Assembly (NCBI GenBank): GCA_016713535.1
Contig: JADJOY010000039.1
Coordinates: 81,966 to 145,965 of the forward strand
Reading direction: 5' to 3'
DNA length: 64,000 bases
Source: JADJOY01 sp016713535 [NCBI: Deltaproteobacteria bacterium]
Lineage (GTDB): Bacteria; JADJOY01
Part shown: positions 38,161-46,028 of the stretch, piece after piece
Position numbering within the stretch: position 1 is the stretch's first letter
Layout of the letters: every line of letters starts with the position of its first letter
Position numbers and translations under genes: made by a program
The notes under the pieces: model-generated
What the model was told of the DNA's origin: nothing
The model's database searches: none
Seen by the model: the letters and a program-made list of their open reading frames with translations, nothing else

Positions 38161-39834
38161 TTAGGCCGCCACCATGGACGCGGCCGGGTAGCGCGCGACG
38201 ATCTGCGCCGCGAGCTTGCGGTCGGCCCACCGGTGGGCCGCGGCGAACGCCTTGCCGAGCCGCGGGTAGCGCGCGATCAGGTGCGACTGGTAGTCGAGGA
38301 GCGCCTCGCGCTCGGCGAGCTCGTATTCGGGCGTGCCGTCGAAGAAGAGCGGCGCCCACAGGCTGAGCCGCGCCGCGCGCACCCGGTGGTCCATGTCCTC
38401 GAGGATCTCCATCGCCTCGCGGGCGTCCATCGTCGCGTGCCGGAAGAAGGGCTGGTTGGTGCGGCCATCGTTCCAGTCGTGGAGCGCGAAGCGCGTCCGG
38501 GACTCGGGGCTCAGGAGCGGCACGCCCTCCATGCGCGTGTTGAGGAGCGCGAGCAGGTAGAAGTCGGGACGCGCGCGCTCGAGGAGCCGGTAGGTCTCCT
38601 CGGCGGTGGCGCGCGTCTCGCCCGGATAGCCGAGGATCAGCGTCACTATCGACGACACGCCGAGCTCGCGGCAGCGGATCAGCGCGTCGGCGTTCTTCGC
38701 GACCGTCTGGCGCTTGTTCATGTTGTCCAGGATGAGCTGGCTCCCCGACTCGGCGCCGATGTGGACCTGCACCAGCCCGGCGTCCCGCATCCGCGGCAGC
38801 AGGTCGTCGGTGACGAGGTCGTCGCCGCGCGCGTAGCAGATCCAGCGGATGTTCAGGCGGCGGCGCCGGAGCTCGTCGGTGAGCTCGCGGATCCGCGAGC
38901 GCGGCACGGTGAAGAGCGAGTCGAAGCAGCTCACCACCTCGACGCCGAGATCCTTCTCGAAGTGCTCCCAGTCGTCGGCGATGCGCTTGGCACTCTTCAC
39001 GCGAAACGTCGTGTCGTCGAACAGGAACGGGAAGTTGCAGAACGAACATCGGTACGGACAGCCGCGCACGGACTCGTAGCGCACCATCCGCAGCCGTCGT
39101 CCGTGGCGCGCGGCGAAGCCCGCCCAGTCGGCGCGCGGCAAGCCGTCGAGGCTCTTCGAGGTGGGGCGGTGGGCGCGCACCACCTGGCAGCCGTCGCGGC
39201 CCTCGACGTCGTAGCCCTCGCCCGCGGGAAAGACCCCGTACCCCGCCCGGATCCAGCGCGCGATCGCCGGCACCAGCACCTCGCCGTAGCCGACCGCCAG
39301 CACGTCGACGCCGGACATCGGCTTCCAGTCGCGATGCATCAGGCCGATCAGCGCGCCACCGAGCACCACGCGCAGGCCCGGTCGGGCGATCAGCGCGACC
39401 AGCGGCTCCAGCTCGCTGAGATCCCGGATCAGCGTCGTGGACACCAACGCCACGCGGTGGTCGGCGAGGAGCCGCTCGCGGCGCTCGGGATCGGCGAACA
39501 GCTCGCTCAGCGTCACGCCGGTGAACTCGAGGCCCTCGGCCGCGAGCGCGCCCGCGAGCACCACCTCGGTGAGCGTGGGGGTCTCGGCCTCGAGGCGCTT
39601 CGCGAAGAAGCGCTCGACCGCGGGCACCCACGGCGCGTCGGGCAGTCGGCGCTGCGCGAGCGCGTGGGCCAGGAAGAGCTCGATCGGGGTGAGCTTGACC
39701 TTGAGGTCGAGCGCGCTCTTGGAGCTCGCCCGGTACTGGACGCGCTGCTTGCGGAGCTCGCTCCACACCGACGCGTGCGCGCCGGCGATCAGCGAGCCGG
39801 TGACCAGCAACACTCGCCGGTCGCGCGCCGTCAT
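38161..39834 (-). CDS. B12-binding-domain radical SAM protein
   Basis: 557 residues from ATG 39834. An N-terminal cobalamin-binding-like domain (about residues 110-250, including V-L-G-G-A-L-I-G) precedes the radical SAM core. Its cluster motif R-G-C-P-Y-R-C-S-F-C (C-x3-C-x2-C) lies near residue 260, followed by G-A-E-S-G-S and a G-Y-P-G-E-T-R-A-T-A-E-E-T segment. Such class B enzymes usually methylate or rearrange unactivated carbons in lipids, hopanoids, antibiotics or tetrapyrroles. It is the last gene of a minus-strand run after two FtsX-like permeases. Confidence 0.85.
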   Translation of the reverse strand: MTARDRRVLLVTGSLIAGAHASVWSELRKQRVQYRASSKSALDLKVKLTPIELFLAHALAQRRLPDAPWVPAVERFFAKRLEAETPTLTEVVLAGALAAEGLEFTGVTLSELFADPERRERLLADHRVALVSTTLIRDLSELEPLVALIARPGLRVVLGGALIGLMHRDWKPMSGVDVLAVGYGEVLVPAIARWIRAGYGVFPAGEGYDVEGRDGCQVVRAHRPTSKSLDGLPRADWAGFAARHGRRLRMVRYESVRGCPYRCSFCNFPFLFDDTTFRVKSAKRIADDWEHFEKDLGVEVVSCFDSLFTVPRSRIRELTDELRRRRLNIRWICYARGDDLVTDDLLPRMRDAGLVQVHIGAESGSQLILDNMNKRQTVAKNADALIRCRELGVSSIVTLILGYPGETRATAEETYRLLERARPDFYLLALLNTRMEGVPLLSPESRTRFALHDWNDGRTNQPFFRHATMDAREAMEILEDMDHRVRAARLSLWAPLFFDGTPEYELAEREALLDYQSHLIARYPRLGKAFAAAHRWADRKLAAQIVARYPAASMVAA

Positions 39835-39864
39835 GGTCTCGGCCCCCGTCCTTCGTCGCAAGGG

Positions 39865-41140
39865 TCAGCGGTGGCGCAGCGCCTCGACCGGCTCGAGCCG
39901 CCACGCGCGCCACGCGGGAATCAGCGCCGCGAGCATACCCGCCACGAGCACGGTGCCCGTCGCGAACGTGAGCTGGCCCGGCTCGAACCGTCCCGTGACG
40001 CCCGCGCCGATCGAGAACCCGCCGACCGAAAACGCCGCGGCGGCGTCGAGCCCCGGAATGCCCACTCGCTCCAGATAGACGACGATCGCCCGCCCGACCC
40101 CGAGCCCGAGCGCCACGCCGATGCCGAGCAGCCACCCGGCCTGTGCCAGCACCAGCCCCGCCAGCGCGCGCGGCGACGCCCCCAGTGCCCCCGACCGTGC
40201 CGATGTCGCGCAGCCGCTCTTCGAGGCCGAGCCACAGGATGTCGGCGACAGCGAGCGCCACCAGCAGCACCTCGACCAGCAGGAACACGCGGTACACCGC
40301 CACGTTCACGTTCACGTAGTCGACGATCGCCGGCGCGACGAGGGTCCATGGCGCAACGTGGAGCGGTGTGGCCGTCACGGGAAGCGTCGCGCCGAGACCG
40401 CGGACGGCACCCGCGACGCGGTCGAGCGCGCGCGCGCCCGGCGGCAAGGCGAAGCCCACCTCGTGCGCGAGGCCACGGGCGTCGAGGAGTGAGCCCGCGA
40501 GGTCGAGATCGGCGAGCACCACGAACGCCTCGACGTCGCGCGACGCGGAGCCGAAGAGCCCCGCGACCGTCGCGCGCACGCCACGCGGCAACCCGAACCG
40601 ATCGGTGGCCGTGAGCTCGACCTCGTCACCCGCGGCGACGTGCAGCGCCTCCGCCTGCACGGCGCTGAGCAGGACCCGCGGCGTCGCCTCGGCCGTGCTG
40701 GCCGCTGCCGCGCCGTCCGTGAGCGCCGCGAGCCCGGTGACGTCGCGCGACAGCCGCGCCTCGGCGCGGGGATCGACGCCGTGAAGGAACGCCGCGCGCT
40801 CGGAGTCCCCTTTGCCCACCAGCACCGGCACGATCAGACGCGGGGCCCCCGGACCGACGACGTCCGAGCGCGACCTCAGCGCCTCCAGCACCGGCCCCGG
40901 ATCGAACACGTCGCCGGCGCGCCGTGAGGCGACGCTCGGCGCCGCCGTCACGACCCCATCGCCGAGCAGCGTGCCGGTGGCGCGATCGAACAGGTACTGC
41001 GCGAAGCCGGCGAGCGCGGCGAGCACCACCAGCACCACGGCGGTGCCGACCGCCACCGAGGTGATCGCGAGCCACGCGCGCCGCGGACGGCCCCACACCA
41101 GCTTCCACGCGAGTCGACCCAAGGTGCCGCGCCTCCTCAC
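39865..41140 (-). CDS. FtsX/MacB-type ABC transporter permease (frameshifted at 40188-40192)
   Basis: GTG 41140 overlaps the stop of the previous permease (GTGA). The N-terminal transmembrane helix (A-W-L-A-I-T-S-V-A-V-G-T-A-V-V-L) is followed by a large periplasmic MacB-core-like domain. Then come the FtsX core helices around V-Y-R-V-F-L-L-V-E-V-L and a conserved E-E-R-L-R-D-I-G-T-V loop. The last ~105 codons, ending P-V-E-A-L-R-H-R, which is the typical FtsX tail, are in another frame. Removing one base from a five-C run at 40188-40192 gives 424 residues. Together with the next gene it would form a heterodimeric LolCE- or MacB-like membrane part. No ATPase gene is in the neighbourhood. Confidence 0.8.
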
Positions 41141-42395
41141 GTCGCCCGCAGCGCCGCGACCGGATCGAGGGCCGCGATGCGCCGCGCCGGCCACCACCCC
41201 GCCGCGGGCCCGACGATCAGGCCGAGCAGCGCGCCGAGCAGCACCTGCGCCGGCCCGATGTACGCCTTGATGACGGGCGGCATCACCTGGCCCGCCACCG
41301 CCAGCGAACGCGCGGACGCCGAGAAGTCGAGCCCGTGCGAGCCCAGGAACCAGGCCATCGGCACCGCCAGCGCCACACCCGCCGCCGCCCCGAGGGCGCT
41401 GGTGAGCCACGCCTCGAGGTGGATCAGCGCGCGCAGATCCCGCGGTCGCAGTCCGAGCGCGAGCAGCACGCCGAGCTCGCGGGTGCGGTCGACGAGGCTC
41501 AACACGAACGTGTTCGCGACACCGATCGTCTGCACCACCGCGAGGATCGCCACCAGCAAGTAGGTCGCGCGCGCCTGGACCTCGGTGATCCCCTCCACAT
41601 CCGGTGCGGTCTCACGCCACGACACCACGGTGAGCGCGGGATCGGTGAGCTCGGCCCGGATCGCCGCGAGCCGCGCGAGCACGTCCGCACTCGACGCGCG
41701 CTCGTCGAACCCGATCCCCCACGAGGTGAGCGCCTCTCACCGATCAGCGCCTGCAGGTCTCCGAGCGCGAGCGAGAGGGTGAAGCGATCACTGGCGCCCG
41801 GGTCTCCCGGCGCCAGGGGTGTGAGGACGAGGGGCACCGAGCGCTCCTCGCCGGCGCCGTCGCGGAAGCGCACTCGCACCCGCGCGCCGGTGGCGGCGCC
41901 GAGCCGCTCGACGAGCTCGGCCGAGGCCCGGCCCGCGAGAGCAGCAGGCCGCGCGAGCGGCGCGCTCGACACGCCCCCCGCGGCGCCCTCGCGCGTGGCC
42001 TCGAGACGGACCGGCGCCTGATCGCGCGGCCCCTCGACGAGCGCCGGCCACTCGAGGATCGCGGTCCAGCGTGGCGCGAGCGCCACGGCGCGCTCGGCGC
42101 CGACCGGTGGCGGCGCGTCCGCGAACCGCAGCGCCGGATCGCGCGAGCGGTGATGCCCGGGCCGCTCCACGTGGCCGAGACCGTGCGCACCGGCGCTGGT
42201 GAGCCCGAGGAGGGTCTCGTGGCTCCAGCGCTGCAAGCCGAGCGAGAGGGCCATGGTCACCAGCCCGAGGGCGTTCGCGGTCACCAGCACCAGCGTGCGA
42301 CGCCGATGATGGACGACGCCGCGCCACGCGACGCCGAGGAGCGCGCGCCACGGCGGTGGGCCCGAGGAAGGAGGATCAGAGGTAGCGGCGGACAC
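41137..42395 (-). CDS. FtsX/MacB-type ABC transporter permease (frameshifted at ~41733)
   Basis: GTG 42395 starts the protein, overlapping the methyltransferase-like gene by 20 bp. The N-terminal helix (L-V-L-V-T-A-N-A-L-G-L-V-T-M) and a periplasmic domain are in one frame; the FtsX core (V-A-N-T-F-V-L-S-L-V-D-R-T-R-E-L-G-V-L-L-A-L-G) and the A-A-L-D-P-V-A-A-L-R-A-T tail are in another. A missing base near 41731-41735 restores 419 residues. It pairs with the following permease gene. Proteins of this kind move lipoproteins, peptides or lipids, with energy from a separate ATPase that must be encoded elsewhere. Confidence 0.8.
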
Positions 42396-43005
42396 GCTCG
42401 GCGTACTCGCGATGGGCCGCGCCGAAGCGCGCGGCCAGCACGCGGTCTTCCTCGACCGCGAGACCGTGGAACCCGAGCATGAGCGCGATCACCGCGAGCC
42501 CGCAAGCGAGGCTCGGGTTCCACACCCACTCCCCGGCGAGGAACAGCATCGAGCACACGTACACCGGGTGGCGCGAGAACGAGAAGGGCCCGCCGGTGGC
42601 GAGCTCCTGTGGCGCGAGCGGTCCGCTCTCCTCGAGCCCGACGCGAAGCGCGCGGCCCATCGCGAGCTGGGAGCCGACCATGCCGACGTGTCCGAGCCCG
42701 GCGACGACCCAGCCGGCGACTGCGGGCCACTCGACCAGCGGGCGTCCGAGCGCCGTGTCTTGCCACCCCGGGGCGAGCACGTGCGCGAGCACGGTCCCCG
42801 CCCACACCGCCGAGACGGCCCCCATGCCCACCTGGATCACGCGGTGGCGGGAGCGGGTGCGCGCGCGCCACGCCACGTGCGGCATCCGTCCGAAACGGGC
42901 TCGGTAGAGCAAGCTCGTGCCGAGGAACCCGGCGAACACGTGCCAGGCCACGAACGCGAGGCGGAGACCGACGACGATAGGCATGAGCGTGGAAAGATGG
43001 GCCAT
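42376..43005 (-). CDS. Isoprenylcysteine carboxyl methyltransferase/PEMT-like integral membrane methyltransferase
   Basis: 209 residues from ATG 43005, with a GGTGAGGGG box directly upstream on the minus strand. Four to five hydrophobic segments are followed by the family signature G-P-F-S-F-S-R-H-P-V-Y-V, a conserved acidic pair (V-E-E-D-R-V-L), and F-G-A-A-H-R-E-Y-A-E-R-V-R-R-Y-L. This matches the SAM-binding C-terminus of ICMT and phospholipid N-methyltransferase-like enzymes. Such proteins methylate membrane-embedded substrates. It heads a minus-strand operon with two FtsX permeases and a radical SAM enzyme, and is divergent from a second radical SAM gene. Confidence 0.75.
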   Translation of the reverse strand: MAHLSTLMPIVVGLRLAFVAWHVFAGFLGTSLLYRARFGRMPHVAWRARTRSRHRVIQVGMGAVSAVWAGTVLAHVLAPGWQDTALGRPLVEWPAVAGWVVAGLGHVGMVGSQLAMGRALRVGLEESGPLAPQELATGGPFSFSRHPVYVCSMLFLAGEWVWNPSLACGLAVIALMLGFHGLAVEEDRVLAARFGAAHREYAERVRRYL

Positions 43006-43108
43006 CCCCTCACCTGGCTCAAGCGTCCCCCGTTCCTTGGCGGGTCCCCGCGGCGCGGGTAGCATCGCAAGGCTGCGCGCGCCCTCCGCGCGGCCGAGGC
43101 CACGTTCC

Positions 43109-44461
43109 ATGCGCGTCGCGCTGATCTCTCCCAAGGGCCCGCTCTACCGCCATCGCGGCGGGATCTTCAAGAAGTCGCTGCGCTACGCGCCGCTGACGCT
43201 GGTCACGCTGGCCGCGCTGGTCCCGGACGACGTCCCGGCCTCGATCGAGCTGATCGACGAGGGGATCGAGGACATCCCGCTCGACCTCCAGGCCGACCTC
43301 GTCGGCATGACCGTGATCACCGGCTCGTCGCAGCGCGCCTACGAGCTCGCCGACCACTTCCGCGCCCGCGGCATCCCGGTGGTGCTCGGTGGCCCCCACG
43401 TCACGCTCCTCCCCGAGGACGCGGCGCCACACGCCGACGCGCTGGTCCTCGGCTACGCCGAGGACACCTGGCCGCAGCTCCTGCGCGACTTCGCCGCGGG
43501 GCGCATGGCGCCGCGCTACCAGCAGGCGGCGGACTTCCAGCTCACCCACGACAACCTGAGGTTCCCGAAGCGCGAGCTGCACAAGCGCAACAACTACATC
43601 ACCACCGCGGTGGTGGAGGCGACGCGCGGCTGCATCCACGACTGCGACTTCTGCGTGGTGCCATCGGCGTGGGGACGGCGGCCGTTCGAGAAGCCGATCG
43701 AGCACGTGGTCGAGGACGTGCGGCGCACCGGCGCCAAGCACGTGATCTTCATCGACCTCAACCTGATCTCGCACCCCGACTACGCCAAGGCGCTGTTCGC
43801 GGCGCTCATCCCGCTCCGTATCCACTGGTACGGGCTCTCCACCACCCGCATCACCCGCGACCCCGAGCTCCTCGACCTGGTGGTGCGCAGTGGCTGCAAG
43901 GGGCTCCTCCTCGGCTTCGAGACGCTCTCGCCCGACAACCTGCGCTCGAGCAAGAAGGGCTTCAACGATCCGCGCAACTACAAGGCGATCGTGAAGACCC
44001 TCCACGAGCGCGGCATCTCGATCAACGGGACGTTCGTGTTCGGGCTCGACCAGGACACGCCGGACATCTTCCAGCGCACCGCGGAGTTCGTGATCGACGC
44101 GGCGATCGACCTGCCGCGCTTCGCGGTCGCGACCCCGTTCCCCGGCACCACCCTCTTCAAGCGTCTCGAGGCCGAGGGCCGCATCCTGACCCGCGACTTC
44201 AGCCTCTACGACGGCCAGCACGTGGTGTTCCAGCCCGCCCGCATGACGCCGCAGCAGCTGATCGAGGGCCACACCGAGGTGTGGCGGAAGGTGTACTCGT
44301 GGACAGGAATGGCGCGGCGGATCGCCGGCGCGCGGGTACAGATCCCGCTCTCGATCGCCTCCAACCTGGGCTACCGCTTCTACGCGAAGAACCTGCACCA
44401 GTACTACACCTGCGATTGGTTCGTCGGCCGTGAGCCGCGCAACGAACGCCAGGCGGCCTGA
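43109..44461 (+). CDS. B12-binding-domain radical SAM protein
   Basis: 450 residues. The N-terminal cobalamin-binding domain includes V-V-L-G-G-P-H-V-T-L-L-P-E near residue 95. The radical SAM cluster motif is R-G-C-I-H-D-C-D-F-C near residue 178, and a G-L-D-Q-D-T element lies near 312. The V-G-G-P/H-V-T-L form and the sizes fit the HpnJ/HpnP-like and BchE-like class B enzymes acting on lipids or tetrapyrroles. It is divergent from the ICMT-like operon (104-bp gap) and followed 42 bp later by the Rieske oxygenase, likely in one transcript. Confidence 0.87.
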   Translation: MRVALISPKGPLYRHRGGIFKKSLRYAPLTLVTLAALVPDDVPASIELIDEGIEDIPLDLQADLVGMTVITGSSQRAYELADHFRARGIPVVLGGPHVTLLPEDAAPHADALVLGYAEDTWPQLLRDFAAGRMAPRYQQAADFQLTHDNLRFPKRELHKRNNYITTAVVEATRGCIHDCDFCVVPSAWGRRPFEKPIEHVVEDVRRTGAKHVIFIDLNLISHPDYAKALFAALIPLRIHWYGLSTTRITRDPELLDLVVRSGCKGLLLGFETLSPDNLRSSKKGFNDPRNYKAIVKTLHERGISINGTFVFGLDQDTPDIFQRTAEFVIDAAIDLPRFAVATPFPGTTLFKRLEAEGRILTRDFSLYDGQHVVFQPARMTPQQLIEGHTEVWRKVYSWTGMARRIAGARVQIPLSIASNLGYRFYAKNLHQYYTCDWFVGREPRNERQAA

Positions 44462-44503
44462 GCAGCGACCGCCCGCGCCGCACCACGAGCCCGGCCCGCG
44501 GCG

Positions 44504-45451
44504 GTGGCCGCGGCCCACGAGTCGAGTGGGCCGCGGCGCTTCGCCGATCCCGCGGTCGTGGTGCAGTCCTGGTACGTGGCGGCGCGCGCCCGCGACCTCC
44601 CACGCGGCGGCGTCCTGCGCTCGCGGCCGACTGGCCGCGAGCTCGTGTTGTGGCGAGGTCTCGACGGCCGGGTGCACGCCGCCGATGCACGCTGCCCGCA
44701 CCTCGGTGCCCACCTCGGCCATGGCCGAGTCGCGGGCGACGACCTGGTGTGTGCGCTCCATCACTTCCGGTTCGGGTCCGACGGCGCGCTGCTCGAAGCG
44801 CCCGGCGTGACGTCGCGACCGAGCTGCCGGGTCCGCACCTTCCCCACCACCGAGCGCTGGGGATTCGTGTGGGTGTGGCAGGGCCCTCGCGCGCTCCACC
44901 CGCTGCCGGGTCCCGCGACCGACGAGCGGCTTCGGGTGCTGGCGTTTCCAGAGCAGCGGTTCGCGTGTCATCACCACCTGATCGCGGTGAACGCGTGCGA
45001 CACGCTCCACCTCGGACCGCTTCACGAGCTCGAGCTCGCGGAGGCGCCCGTCGTGACGATCGCCGACGATTTCAGCGCGACCATGCGCCTGCGCGGGCGG
45101 TTCAAAACGGCCTGGAAGCGCCGCGTCACCGGGTGCAATCGGCACGATTTCGACGCGCTGTTCACGGTGAGCGGCGGCAATCTGTGCTGGGTCGCGGTGG
45201 CGGCGCCGGTGCCCTTCCAGGTGATCTTCGCGGGACGTCCGGACGGGGCGACGGGTTCGATCACGCGCTCGCTGCTCTTCCTACCGCCTGGTAGCACTCG
45301 CCGGGTGTGGCGCGTGCTCGCGCTGTTGCTGCTGCTGCTCAAGCGCGACCACGACATCCTCGACGATCTCGCGTTCATGCGGGGTTTCACCGACGCGGAC
45401 GAGGTGCTGGCGACCTTCGTGCGACACATCGACGCGATGCCGGTCGGGTAA
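44504..45451 (+). CDS. Rieske non-heme iron oxygenase, alpha-subunit type
   Basis: 315 residues, taken from GTG 44504. The Rieske [2Fe-2S] motif is complete: C-P-H...C-A-L-H-H (C-x-H-x15-C-x2-H; about residues 65-84). The mononuclear iron motif N-A-C-D-T-L-H-L-G-P-L-H (D-x2-H-x4-H) lies near 165-176. The C-terminus has a leucine-rich stretch (V-L-A-L-L-L-L-L-L-K-R). Stand-alone Rieske oxygenases of this size hydroxylate or demethylate aromatic, terpenoid or sterol substrates and need separate reductases. Its place directly behind a class B radical SAM gene suggests a shared substrate. Confidence 0.85.
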   Translation: MAAAHESSGPRRFADPAVVVQSWYVAARARDLPRGGVLRSRPTGRELVLWRGLDGRVHAADARCPHLGAHLGHGRVAGDDLVCALHHFRFGSDGALLEAPGVTSRPSCRVRTFPTTERWGFVWVWQGPRALHPLPGPATDERLRVLAFPEQRFACHHHLIAVNACDTLHLGPLHELELAEAPVVTIADDFSATMRLRGRFKTAWKRRVTGCNRHDFDALFTVSGGNLCWVAVAAPVPFQVIFAGRPDGATGSITRSLLFLPPGSTRRVWRVLALLLLLLKRDHDILDDLAFMRGFTDADEVLATFVRHIDAMPVG

Positions 45452-45769
45452 CGCCGCGCCGCGTACGGGACGCGCGCGTGGTCGATCGGGAACGTGTCGC
45501 ACGATGCTCGTCGCATCGTGCAACGCCGAGGCGAGCTGCAACACACCGCGTCGTACGAGGACCACCACATCCCTCCGGTCGCGCTCGTCGAGTCCGGCAT
45601 AAGCGCTGGATCTCACGAGGTTTTCCCGCAGCGATCGGATCGCTGCTCAAGATCCCGGCTTGGCGTGCCGTTTGCTCTATGGGTGCTCCTCGCCCCCGAG
45701 AACGCGGGACGCCGACCCGGGAACGACGTCGCGTTTGACGCGAGATCCCGGCGACCGTGGAGAATCGTC
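45452..45769. other. Intergenic region with a perfect 9-bp palindrome
   Basis: 318 bases between the Rieske gene and a 61-codon gene. The only clear structure is the inverted repeat GCACGATGC-TCGTC-GCATCGTGC at 45499-45521, which could be a terminator without a T-run or an operator. No RNA gene or longer coding frame with a plausible start was identified. Confidence 0.45.
45499..45521. promoter_or_regulatory. Perfect inverted repeat, operator or terminator
   Basis: A 9-bp perfect stem with a 5-base loop lies 48 bases after the Rieske stop codon. The stem has mixed base composition, unlike the G/C-only random dyads common here. Without a T-run it is an unlikely intrinsic terminator, so binding by a dimeric regulator is equally plausible. 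Confidence 0.35.
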
Positions 45770-45955
45770 ATGTATCGTGTGGAGCTGATCGACGGACGAA
45801 TCGAGTGGATGGACGCGGAGGCGGTCTCTCACTACGCCGGGATCATCAAGGCGTTCGTCCTCGACGAGCCGACCGACTTCGAAGGTGAGGTCGAGCGGCT
45901 CTTCTCCGAGCTCGAGCCTGGCTCCGCTCGCACGCTCACCGCCGTCGCATCCTGA
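45770..45955 (+). CDS. Small hypothetical protein
   Basis: 61 residues from ATG 45770 with GGAG eight to nine bases upstream. The sequence (M-Y-R-V-E-L-I-D-G-R-I-E-W-M-D-A-E, then F-E-G-E-V-E-R-L-F) has a balanced, hydrophobic/acidic pattern typical of a small folded alpha/beta protein. No known motif is recognised. It lies between the Rieske gene and the giant surface protein without obvious coupling to either. Coding status is supported by the ribosome-binding site and the non-shadow composition. Confidence 0.5.
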   Translation: MYRVELIDGRIEWMDAEAVSHYAGIIKAFVLDEPTDFEGEVERLFSELEPGSARTLTAVAS

Positions 45956-46028
45956 CGCGCCAGGCGCGCACGCGCCCCGAGTAAATCGCCGACGTCCTGT
46001 TAACATCGCCACCTCCTCATCCTCCGAG

